Positions 51,785-62,689 of a stretch of 64,000 nucleotides of DNA are shown piece by piece. The stretch lies in the NCBI RefSeq assembly GCF_027744825.2, contig NC_071335.1, forward strand, positions 15,752,501 to 15,816,500. The letters are read 5' to 3'. Under the pieces are notes generated by a model. The model was not told the origin of the DNA. It saw only the letters and a list, made by a program, of their open reading frames with translations, and made no database searches. This DNA comes from Synchiropus splendidus (lineage: Eukaryota; Chordata; Actinopteri; Syngnathiformes; Callionymidae). Numbering within the stretch: position 1 is the first letter of the stretch; every line of letters begins with the position of its first letter. The position numbers and the translations under genes were made by a program.

Positions 51785-53331
51785 TCTTCTGGCTCAGTGT
51801 TTGACTCTCCTTTCATCATTTGAGTTTTTCACGTTCCTGGTTCCTCTTTTGTGAAGAACTTCCTGTGTTATACGTATCCCTTAATAAAACCTAGTTCCAG
51901 GTTTGCGGTGTTTCTGACACTAACAAAAAGCAGCGCTGACATGTAACATGTTTAACTGTTAACTGTTTAACTGTGTTTACATTATTTTCATTACCATTAT
52001 TCTGTGATCGAAAGAACTGTTCTGCATCACTGCCCCTATCCTCCCCCACGTCTATTATTTATTATCATCACTTCAATATAACTTTCTTCACTTCCTTCTT
52101 TCAAGGTAGGTTTGAAACAACCTTGTCACAGTGATCCAGTCACTTTTTAAAATCTATCACAGAACTTTCACATAACTATTTTATGATTGCAACTGAAAAT
52201 ACATTGTTTCATGAAATTTTATCTACATGTATGTCTATATATTTAGAAAAAAAGAAAATATGAGGAAAAAACTGCAGTGTTTGCTGCCACATTGATCCAA
52301 CAACTTTTGCAAAGAGGGTCCAGAGCGGGTTGTTTTGTCGGTGTAACATGATTTCACACAGTGACTTACCACAATTACAATGAAAGCAGGACTCCATTAT
52401 TCCCTGCAATAAAAAACTACAATTTTACTGAATTATTCACAACAATCAAGACCTAAATTATGACGCCACCATATTTAAAGTTAGGATTTTATTGAATGTT
52501 TTAATATCCCAAGTCCAAAGCCTGCTTCTGTCCAGTTGTGGGTTATGCTGCTTCACAAGTGTGAAGTAAGTTATTGCCAGTGTTGCGTCAAAAAGTGATG
52601 GCGGTCTGTATTTCTGTATTCTGTTCGCAGCTGTATTTCTCCATTTCTTTCCACTTCTGCACCTCAGTAGTTACTGAAAACATTGCAGTAACATTCATGA
52701 GATGAAATGAAAGGTCTGATCGGTCCTATCTGTCTGTATTTTTTATTTGAAGTATCTGTTTTGTTAACAGATACCACTCTGTCCTTTGTTTAAATCATAC
52801 TGCATATTTATGAGATGCATTTTGTTTGTTTATTTGAAGCTCTGTCTGTGATCAAAATGTTTGCCTCGATAATAACAAAAGGTGCTCCTCATCAGTTGGA
52901 GAGTCGTAGCTCATAGTTCTTCCAAAGTTGTTGGTTTTTCTGTCTGCCTGTGTTCCAAATACTTTAGTTAAAGACAGATTTGAGTGAGGAAATTTGTGAC
53001 AAGGAACATATGATATAATTTTAGGGTGTGGCCTGGATTAAACTCTGGAGCCAAGAATATTTTAAAGGATTATTTATAGGTGCAGGTTTGCGCTCTCAGA
53101 GTGCTTTTCCAATTTCTTGATGCAGAGACAAGAGCGTCTTGCAAGACAAAATATATACACCATAAATACCCATGTTCAGGGTCAAATACTATGAAACTCA
53201 AGGACAAAAACAGCTCATAAAATGGACTGGAGTCATGTCTCAGCTGAGACAGATCTCTGACTAAAGAAACCACTTTGCAACATGGAGTCAGATGTGAATG
53301 CAGCGCTACAGTGAGCAACAGAGAAGGGAAG
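51785..53331. other. Intergenic DNA between CLM-6 and CLM-7
   Basis: About 1.5 kb with no exon that I can support. The last 100 bp before the CLM-7 stop match the corresponding flank of CLM-6 (GGAGTCAGATGTGAATGCAG) and are likely 3' UTR. Confidence 0.5.
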
Positions 53332-54842
53332 TCAGACTGGATCAGCATGAGCTCCTCTGATGGCAGAATAGGTGACCTCCTTAGATGGAGGCACTTCCAT
53401 GCTCCTGGGTTGGCTGGAGGGCATGTTGCAGTAGAGCGCGGCGTCTGCAGGAACCTGGAAGGCTCTGTTCACAGTGACGTCAGAGTAAATGACAGCTGCT
53501 GGATCTGGAGAGTTGGTGGAGCGACGCTCTGGTTTTTCAGCTGTTGAAAGGAAGATCACGGTTGTGATGGTCAATATCTGGTTGGTGGACTCTAAAACTA
53601 GCTATGAACAACCTCATGAAGAATAGTCCAACTGTAATTTTGGCCTTCAAACTACTTTCTTCATATTGGAGAACACCCTCTATTGAGGCTTCAAACTTTT
53701 TTTCCTTCCAGTCGGTTGGTTGTATCTGATATCAGTCCTGCAAGGCCATAAGGTCAAGGGCGAGTCAGGAGAGACTGACTGGGAGAAGGCCTTCAGAAGA
53801 GTGCGTGAATTGAGGAACAAGGGTGTGGAAAAAGGGCAGAAGGAATGTGAGCAATGTTGGAGAGAAGGGCACTGGCTGGACTGGTTTGGCTTCCATATTC
53901 TGTGACCTAAAGACGTGTGCACCACTGCTTTCCATTCATACCAGAGGATGCTCCCAGGCATCGCCTTCGTTGGAGGCAGAACAAGAGAAGGACCAGAACC
54001 AGAACCCCACAGCAAATACCGAGTCCGATGTACACCACAGTTTCTACAAAACACAGAGCAGTACTTCAACTTTTGTCTTATAGCCAGTCTTTTTACCTAC
54101 CGCAATGGGTATTACCTGAGGATGGAGGTGGTTCTGGTACTACATCTGGCGCATCAGTAACGTTCCCCTTCACCTCAACAGTTTTATTGTTCTCTCCAGT
54201 TATTTTCGTCTCTGGCGTAATTGCGTTCTTTTTGTCTTCATTTTCTTTCTTCTCTTGAGGCTCTGATACAGAAAGTGAAAGTACATATTATATGGATCTA
54301 GCTTCCAGTGACTAGACGACACATACTGCGACCAAATGTGATGCTGATGCCATGAAACCTCTTGAGTTGACTTACTTTTAACGGTGAGGTCCACTCTATT
54401 ATATGTGTCCCGGCCAACTCTGTCTATTCCACACCAGTACAATCCTGAGTCTTTCTCCTCCAGGTTATAAATGGTCACATCAAAATCATTGCCTCTATCA
54501 ATTATGCGATACTTGGCTGTGTTTGGACCTTTGCTGGTTATGAGGATATCTTCGTAGTCACATGCTTCTCTGCAGAAATACTTTGTGTTGCTGTAAGCAT
54601 TTGAGTGAGAACATGTAATTGTGATATTATCCCCCTCCTTCACTGTTAGTGTCAGATCATACGTGTCCACGTCTGAAACCCCTGCAGAGAACACAAGTAC
54701 ATATAAAATCCCTTTATTGACATGAAACCGTCAATAAAATGTCAAAGAAAATACAAATGAGTGATGAAGCTAACAAACATTCTAAAGCAGCAGACTCACC
54801 TGCCAGGAAACAGAGCAGAACCACCAGAGAATTGATCTCCAT
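53332..54842 (-). CDS. CLM-7: single-V inhibitory receptor with two ITIMs
   Basis: Five exons in frame: signal 54,842-54,800 (MEINSLVVLLCFLA), V 54,681-54,376, stalk 54,262-54,116, membrane 54,043-53,942, tail 53,540-53,332; total 268 aa. The V exon is one codon shorter than in relatives (VDLTVKS for VDLTVVKS). The V domain has ITITCSHS, KYFCREAC and DSGLYWCGIDR. The stalk differs clearly from the CLM-6/8/9 stalk (KKNAITPETKITGENN). The membrane segment VYIGLGICCGVLVLVLLLFC is two residues shorter than in CLM-6 and has no charge. The tail repeats that of CLM-6, with VIYSDV and VTYSAI as ITIMs and ALYCNM. Inhibitory function is inferred. Confidence 0.88.
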
Positions 54843-55584
54843 TCTTCTGTCTCAGTGCTTTCTGAGCATCGTTGCCAGTTTCTCAGGATCCGGCTTCCTT
54901 TTTTGGCGAACAACTTCCTATGTTACACACACTTACTTCCTGTGAGGAGATGGTGTGATATTTCTGACTCACATGAGCAAGACGCAGCCCTGATGTTCAA
55001 CAATTTCAACTTCTGATCAGCTGACTCATTGCACCGTGGATCCATTTTAGTGATTCAGCAACAAGCAACAGGTTCAGTTGGATTGTTGTACAGGAATGTG
55101 TTGTTACTGTTTTATTGTTAGTACACTTCAGTGCATGAGACAGAGCCATCATGGGGGGCGGGGTTAAAGTGAGATTTAAGTTTAAATCTATGAGCAATGA
55201 CTTGTTCTCCTATAAGCCACTACTGAGGAACGTTGTTTGTAGTATGCACCAAACAACTTTATTGTGACCTTCTAGGTAGAATCTCTTAAAATAAAACTTT
55301 ATGAAGCTTTTTTTTTTAATATGTGTCAGTCTTTTTCTTCTTCTTCTTTTGACTTCTGCCTTCAGTGGTGGCCACAGCAGATCATCCTCCTCCATCTCTC
55401 CCTGTCCTCTGCTTCCTCTTCTCTCAAACCTACAAACCTCATGTCCTCCTTCACCACCTCCATAAACCTCCTCTTTGGCCTTCCTCTCCACCTTCTGCCT
55501 GGCAGTTCCAACCTCAACATCTTCCTACCAGTGTACTGGCTCTCTCTCCTCTGTACATGTCCAAACCATGAGTCAGTTTTTTCA
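54843..55584. other. 5' flank of CLM-7
   Basis: About 740 bp without a supported exon. It includes a CTTCTT-rich stretch at 55,330-55,520 (plus strand), which gives a spurious frame. Confidence 0.45.
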
Positions 55585-56515
55585 CGATATAATAATAAAA
55601 AATATACATTGAAAAACGTTCCTCAAGTTGAAGGGTTCTCACAGCTATTTTAGGTGAAATTAAAAAAAGATAATAATTACATTAATTAATTACATATACA
55701 TTAATTATTTGCATGATACTATTACAGATAGATATTTTTAAATAAATAATATATTTCTTGTCAGGACGAAATCAAACCACTATGGCAAATTCAAAGTTTC
55801 AGTAAAATAAGATAAAATGATAACATGCATTCCATACCATCCACAACAATGTTTTGCTTTCACATTTAGAACCATTATTGATCTTTTTTTTGTACATGCA
55901 CTTCACATTAATAATCCCAAAATAAAGACAGAGACGTCTGGAACTGTGAAGATGGTTTAATCCACAGTCACCAACACTGACTGATGAATGTTTTGAAACA
56001 GCAGAACTGACATATTCCATCAGCAGTTCAGTCCATCAGCAAGTTCTCGGTATCCCACCATGCCGTGGGAGCCAGGCACAAGTTCAGCGGGTCAGCAGCA
56101 CTTTGCCTGGTGCTGGACACACCCACTGACCACGGCTAATAATTTCATATACACATGTGTTGTTGTCTTTTTTTCCCCCTTTTAATTTATTTATTGCAGA
56201 AATCTTTCTCCCACACATAATGTTAGTGCCTTTAGGGAATACACTGAGACAAAATTAAAAATGTAAAATTCACACGTTTGTCCAGAGCAAGCTACTTTTC
56301 AGCTCCACAAAGGAGGTCTTTTTTTTGTTGCTCAATATAGAAGGATGAAGGTTTCAGTAAATAAGGAACAAATTATTCCAATTTGGGAGTGGTAGTTAGT
56401 TGATATCACTGCTGAGATGAAATCTTATTGCAGAACTAACCATCTATGAACAAAGACAGAAACGTTTATATTAAGTCTTGATGGTTGCTTTCTTTTTCGC
56501 CATTTGTTCCCACAA
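55585..56515. repeat. Duplicated intergenic block, copy A
   Basis: Resembles 61,370-62,535 over most of its length, starting with CTCAAGTTGAAGGGTT and including AAGATGGTTTAATCCACAGT, CAGTCACCAACACTGACTGA, CCCACCATGCCGTGGGAGCC and ATATTAAGTCTTGATGGTTG. Copy A lacks a segment present in copy B near 62,180-62,240. No coding frame is shared convincingly. It lies upstream of CLM-7, as copy B does upstream of CLM-9. Confidence 0.8.
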
Positions 56516-57001
56516 GGAGATAAGTAGATATTTGTAATAATAATAATAATAATAATAATCATAATAATAATAATGATTGACTTTCCCAGGTAGATGGTCA
56601 GATTGGAACGAGTAACTTAAAGTGCCTGGCTTACTTTCGAAAGAAGCAGCTAGTAACTGTAACTAGTCACTAATTTAAAGTAACTTGTCCAACACTGCCT
56701 GTTCCACGTGCTCCATCCATCACTGTCGACATGAGCAGAGTTCCTGCTCTGGTGCGCTGTTCTTCTGTGACATCGCTTATAATATACTGCCACCTGGCGA
56801 CCAGCTAGAGTTACTACAACAGCATCACGATGGCCAAGTAGACAGAAGTTCACCAGGTGGGACGTTCATTGCTTCTGATATTTTTCATGGATATTCAGGA
56901 ATATTTTCATGGACCATTACTTGTTGAAAAATATTTGTAAAAAAGACAATGTTTTGGAAATTTATTACTGACATTATAGTAAAACACTTGCGTGCACATA
57001 C
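56516..57001. other. DNA behind the CLM-8 stalk exon
   Basis: Has an ATA/AAT microsatellite at about 56,536-56,575. In CLM-6, CLM-7 and CLM-9 a membrane exon lies within about 80 bp of the stalk exon. None is found here or further toward CLM-7. Confidence 0.5.
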
Positions 57002-57785
57002 CTGAGGATGGAGGTGGTTTTGTTATTTCAACTGTTGTGTCAGTAACGCTCCTCTCCTCCTCAGTTTTGTTCTTCACCTCAACAGTTTCACTGTCCTCAT
57101 TTACAGTCTCATTCCTCTTCGCTGCAGTTTCATTCTTCATGGTTGCACTGCTATTCTTCTTCTCATCTGGTTCTTTCTTCTCCTCCCTTGGCTCTGGTGA
57201 AAACAGGAAATATAACAAATGGCTTAATGTCACAGTTAAATATCGACGGATCATACAGTAGTGGTGATGTGATGCTGATCACATGAAACCTTCTGAGTTG
57301 ACTTACTTTCAACAACGGTGAGGTGAACTCTAGTATATGTGTCTGGACCAACTCTGTCTATTCCACACCTGTATGATCCTGAGTCGTTCATCTCCAGGTT
57401 ATAAATGGTCACATCAAAATCATTCCCTATGTCAATTATGTGATACTTGGCTGTGTTTGGACCTTCGCTGGTCATTAGAGAACCTTTGAGGGAACAATCT
57501 TTTGTGCAAAAAAACTTTGTGTTGCTGTAAGCATTGGAGTGAGAACATGTAATTGTGATATCTTCCCCCTCCTTCCCTGTTCGACTCAGATCATACGAGT
57601 CCACGTCTGAAACCCCTGCAGAGAAGACAAATACATATAAAGTCCCTCTTGAAGTGGTGAACATGAAACAGTCATTACAATGACAAAGGAAATACATCAC
57701 TCAAATGAGTAATGAAGAAACACATGAACGCAGCAGACTCACCTGCCAGAAAACAGAGCAGAACCATCAGAGAATTGATCTCCAT
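57002..57785 (-). CDS. CLM-8: single-V receptor without a membrane exon
   Basis: Three intact exons: signal 57,785-57,743 (MEINSLMVLLCFLA), V 57,615-57,307 and stalk 57,193-57,002. The V domain is open, with ITITCSHS and DSGSYRCGIDR, but the region between its inner cysteines is KFFCTKDCSLKGSLM, shared only with CLM-9. The stalk is nearly the same as in CLM-6 and CLM-9. The donor after the stalk (GTATGTGC) looks usable, yet no membrane or tail exon follows. Without splicing, the frame runs about 30 residues into the intron and stops, which would give a secreted protein. With splicing, the next phase-1 acceptors belong to CLM-7, so a fused transcript could join two V domains to an ITIM tail. 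A decaying gene is equally possible. Confidence 0.7.
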
Positions 57786-59418
57786 TCTTCTGGCTCAGTA
57801 CTTTCTGATCATCCTTGTCAGTTTCTCAGGTTCCTGCTTCTTCTTCAGTGAAAAACCTCTTCAGTCTGATGTGACCCTTCAGAACAGCCAGTTCCTGTGA
57901 AATGGTTTGTGGTAGTTCTGACGCACACGAGAGGAAACCCTGCTTGTCAAGACCTCTCTCTCTCTCTCACACACACAGGGGGGAAATGAGTTCACCATTT
58001 CACTCAGTAAATACATTTCTAATGGTGCGTTCGACATGACACTTCTGCTAGATCTGGACAACATCCTGTGAGATCCACATATGCCGGGACCTTAAACCAC
58101 AGACGTCCACAAATGACGTCAGGTGTGATAATACCACACATATAACACAGGGAAAGAGTATTGAAGACAGGGATGTGCAGAAGTCATCCTGCACCTCAGA
58201 GCATATTCACATCAGCTGGTTCAGTCTCAACAGAAGGCCTATGAGAAGGTGTCTCAATTTTCAGGCATGAGGCCGAGCCTTGGAGTGTCCTTAAGCCAAT
58301 ACTGAAGCCCGTAATAGGGCTTTGTGTAAGGAACGTAGTCGGGAGACTCACATGCAGCAGACAGGGACTGGAGATTGAGTTCAGCAGTTTTAACAAGACT
58401 AACTCAATACACTTGACGTCTAATCTCAAAGGAGGATCTCAGAAATACAAACAGAGACACTATTTCAAACTAAAAGAGGAGGCCAGAAAAACAAAGGCAG
58501 TTCCAAAACAACATGAGGTGGTGACAGAGTGCAAACCAACAAAGTACAAACTGAATAAATTCAACTAGCATCCTTGAGCGCAACAGAGTCCAACAAACAA
58601 AGGTAGAGACAACAGCGAGTGTCCATGAGCGTGTGACAAATCCAGGAAGGCGAAGCAAGTCCACAGGGTTGGGGGGAAGAGGAACCAGGTTAACAGGCAC
58701 AAACACACTGGAAAACAAAAGTGATCAATCAGCAAAACTCACGAAAAGCGCATGGCAAAATATCCATGGTCCAGAGTGGAATCATCCAAGACGTTGATAT
58801 CAACACGGAGGGTCATACCAGGGAGAAAACATCTGACCAACTGACACCGGTTGAACAGACGGAGGGGGGTTCGTGACACTTTGCACGTATTCATCGAACC
58901 AACATTACATACAGGTGACCAGCCACCTTCTAAAATGTGACCGTTTCCACTTATAAAGTGTTCAAAAGTGTAGTCACGTGTTTAAAGAGCTACACTTCAC
59001 ATCCAGGTACTCAACATGGAATGAAATACTTCCAGTCGGGTGATGATCATCCTCTACAGACAGGGATTTCTGCAGTACCAGTGCTTCAACCGGCATAACT
59101 CAGTGTTTTGCCCTGGCAGCTGTCAGGTGGGTAGATCATCGAATCCAGTACTTTTCACTGAGGCCATTGGTTGTAAAAACATTGTTTATTGGAGGAAAAC
59201 AAGCAAACAAACAAGAAAAAACACTCTTTTAGAAGTGTATTACTTTAAAACTGACGACATAGCCAAAACATTTGCATGCATATTAAATAGACCACTAGAA
59301 ATGTAAGAACATTGCAGAAACCATTTGTATAAAGCTAGATATAAAATATTGCAAACTAAAGTGTATTAGTCAGTGCAGTCTCTGAACTGCAATATTGTTC
59401 TGCAATTCATATGCCATG
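57786..59418. other. Intergenic DNA between CLM-8 and CLM-9
   Basis: About 1.6 kb. The part next to CLM-8 (57,786-58,080) is similar to the 5' flank of CLM-9 (60,873-61,170), so the promoters were duplicated too. The rest has no supported gene. Confidence 0.5.
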
Positions 59419-59476
59419 ATGTGGGTCGGCTGTTGAAAGGAAAATCATGGTTGTGATGGTCAATATCTGGTTGATG
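59419..59476 (-). pseudogene. Decayed ITIM-tail exon boundary of CLM-9
   Basis: GCTGTTGAAAGGAAAATCAT followed by GGTTGTGATGGTCAATATCT matches the intron-exon junction before the ITIM tail of CLM-6 (50,407 onward) and CLM-7 (53,540 onward). The coding part that should lie on the low-coordinate side is gone. The acceptor CAG is changed by context (GCCGA follows instead of CTGAA). Confidence 0.7.
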
Positions 59477-59918
59477 TCCTCATATTAACGCACTGCTGGT
59501 GACTTACACAAGCTTGTCTGAAAAAATGGTTCACTTCATCATCTTAAACTAGTTATGGACAACTCCATGAAGAATTGTCTTGATCTCCAATTACAAAGTC
59601 ATTTGGGCTTTGAACTACTTTGTTCATCCGTGAGAGCGCCCTCTACTGAGGACTGAAACTGAAGGGAAACATTTTTATTCTAAAAGAAGAGTCAGTTGGT
59701 TGTGTCAGTCTTGGTGGGTCATAAGGTCAAGGCTGAGTCAGGAGGGATTCACTGGGAGAAGGCTGTTAAAGCCATGTTAAAAAAGAGGAAGAAGAACATG
59801 GCCAAAGGGAGCACTGGCTGGATTGAGTCGGTTAGGTTCCACAGACACTGCTGCTTTTCATGCCATGTTGACCTCATAGAGGTGTGAGCGTTTTTATACC
59901 AGAGGATGCTCCAAAGTA

Positions 59919-60872
59919 TCACCTTCTGTGGAGGCAGAACCAAAGAAGGACCAATTCCACAAGCCCAAAGCAAATCCCGAGTCCTGCTCCAACATACAGA
60001 CCAGTTACTAAAACACACACACACACACAGAAGAGAAGTTCAAGTTTTGTCTTATTGCCTCAACCGTCCCAAATGGCCATTACCTGAGGATGGAGGTGGT
60101 TCTGTTATTTCAATTGCTGTGTCAGTAACGCTCCTCTCCTCCTCAGTTTTGTTCTTCACCTCAACAGTTTCACTGTTGTCGTCTGTAGTTCTGTTCCTCT
60201 TCGCTGCAGTTTCATTCTTCATGGTTGCACTGCTATTCTTCTTCTCGTCTGGTTCTTTCTTCTCCTCCCTTGGCTCTGGTGAAAACAGGAAATATAACAA
60301 ATGGCTTAATGTCACAGTTAGATATCGACGAATCATACAGTAGTTGTCTGGATGTGACGCTGATCACATGAAAACCTTCTGAGTTGACTTACTTTCAACA
60401 ACGGTGAGGTCAACTCTAGTATATGTGTTTGGACCAACTCTGTCTATTCCACACCAGTACAATCCTGAGTCGTTCACCTCCAGGTTATAAATGGTCACAT
60501 CAAAATCATTCCCTCTATCAATTATGCGATACTTGGCTGTGTTTGGACCTTCGCTGGTCATTAGAGAACCTTTGAGGGAACAATCTTTTCTGCAAAAAAA
60601 CTTTGTGTTGCTGTAAGAATTTGAGTGAGAACATGTAATTGTGATATCTTCCCCCTCCTTCCCTGTTAGTCTCAGATGATACGTGTCCACGTCTGAAACC
60701 CCTGCAGAGAAGACAAATACATATTAAGTCCCTCTCGAAGTTGCGAGCATGAAACATCATTACAATGACAAAGGAAATACATCACTCAAATGAGTGATGA
60801 AGAAACACGTGTGAACGCAGCAGACTCACCTGCCAGAAAACAGAGCAGAACCATCAGAGAATTGATCTCCAT
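59919..60872 (-). CDS. CLM-9: single-V receptor truncated after the membrane segment
   Basis: Four exons in frame: signal 60,872-60,830, V 60,701-60,393, stalk 60,275-60,084, membrane 60,007 to a stop at 59,921-59,919; total 210 aa. The V domain has ITITCSHS, KFFCRKDCSLKGSLM and DSGLYWCGIDR. The stalk has NSSATMKNETAAKRN and glycosylation sites as in CLM-6. The membrane segment YVGAGLGICFGLVELVLLWF contains a glutamate. The frame then reads CLHRR and stops at TGA where relatives have AGA (CLQRRRYLG), leaving almost no cytoplasmic tail. The donor after it is GTATAA, and the ITIM-tail exon has decayed. It may be a decoy, or may signal through a partner bound in the membrane. Confidence 0.82.
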
Positions 60873-61369
60873 TCTTCTGGCTCAGTACTTTCTGATCATC
60901 CTTGTCAGTTTCTCAGGTTCCTGCTTCTCCTTCAGTGAAAAACCTCTTCAGTCTGATGTGACCCTTCAGAACAGCCAGTTCCTGTGAAATGGTTTGTGGT
61001 AGTTCTGACGCGCACAAGAGGAAACCCTGCTTATCAAGACCTCTTTCTCTCTCACACACACACAGGGGGGAAATGAGTTGTGAACAAATGAACATTTCTC
61101 TTCACAATACATTTCTAATGGTGCGATCGACGTGATACTTCTACTACATCTGGACAATATCCCATGAAAACCACACATGCCTGACCTGAAACCACAGATG
61201 TCCATGTCATGTCAAACATCAGCTGGAACAAAACAGTAATTCGAAAGAATCTTCTCATGATGAGTAAAAACAAGGTGCTCTCTCTGTCCATGAGCCAAGG
61301 GCCTCAGGAAGACATGGCAGTAGCAGGTGCAGTGGCTTTGTTTTTTTTTTTTAATATGTGTTGGTCTTT
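60873..61369. other. 5' flank of CLM-9
   Basis: About 500 bp. The first 300 bp are similar to the CLM-8 5' flank, including a CT/CA-rich stretch (about 61,041-61,065). Probably the promoter; no core element is clear. Confidence 0.45.
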
Positions 61370-62535
61370 TTACAATATAATAATAAAAATATACATTTTA
61401 CAGAAAATACCTCAAGTTGAAGGGTTTTCACAGTGATTTTAAGAGAGATTAAATAAGATATTAATTACATATGCATTCATTATTTGCATGACACTATTAC
61501 AAAACAAATAGATCTTTTTTAACTTCACTGTTCAATAAATCAATAATATCTTTTTGTCAGGACAAAACAAAACCACGATGGCAAGTTTCAGTAAAATAAG
61601 ATATGAAAAAAATAAAAAATAAAAAACATGCATACCATCAATGACATTGACATGACATTTGCTTTCACATTTGGAACCATTATTCATGTTTTCTTGTACA
61701 TGTACAACTATTTGTATGATTCATGAAGAAAGTCATCTTAACCCGAGTTCACGACAGCAAACTACGGTTTTATTCTATGTCCGTTCGTAGTGTGAAGCGT
61801 GCGTTGTCCCACATGGGTTCATGTGTTTGCCTGCTTCAAACTAGCCCTGCTACAGTACAACTCAGTGAACTCCCCAAACCAGACTTGACTTCTAAACTGC
61901 GAGTTTATTCACACACACACGTCTCTTCTGATTCATTTTCCGAGCTCTGGATAGATCCTGGTGAACTTCACAATAATAATCCCATAATAAAGACAGAGAA
62001 GTCTGGAACTGTGAAGATGGTTTAATCCACAGTCACCAACACTGACTGATGGGGAACGTTTTGAAACAGCAGAACAGACATATTCCATCAGCAGTTTCTG
62101 GTGAAGTTCATGTCGCACTCGGGATCCCACCATGCCGTGGGAGCCAGGCACAAGTTCAGCGGGTCAGCAGCACTTTGCTCGCAGGGCTCTCTTGAGCCTT
62201 GGATGGCAGCGTCGGTGAGGACGTCAGAGCCAAACTCCCTGGTGCTGGAAACACCCACTGACCACAAAGCAATTCACATGTTTGTCCAGAGCAAGCTGCT
62301 TTTCACCTTCACAACGGAGGTCTTTTTGCTGTTGGCTTGTCTGCGCTCAAAATAGAACAAATGATTCCATTTTGGGAGTGATGATATCACTGCAGGGATG
62401 AAATCTTATTGCAGAACTAACCATCTATGAACCAAGACAGAAATGTTTATATTAAGTCTTGATGGTTGCTTTCTTTTTCGCCGTGATGCTGACCTTCAAC
62501 TTCCTTTACTCATGTCACGTTTGTTCCCACAAGAA
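61370..62535. repeat. Duplicated intergenic block, copy B
   Basis: Counterpart of 55,585-56,515, with the same landmarks (AAGATGGTTTAATCCACAGT; CCCACCATGCCGTGGGAGCC). It has extra DNA at about 61,700-61,950 and 62,180-62,240. No gene is supported in it. Confidence 0.8.
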
Positions 62536-62689
62536 GGAAATGCCACGGCTAACCATGAAACTGTTCAATGTTCAATTTAGTTGTTTTTTTTTTAGTTGAA
62601 TTCAGTTTTTAGTTGATATGTCAGTACGATCGCTGAGTACAGACTTCAATATTCCAGTCTGAAACGGTATCTATCTAATAGAGTTAATG

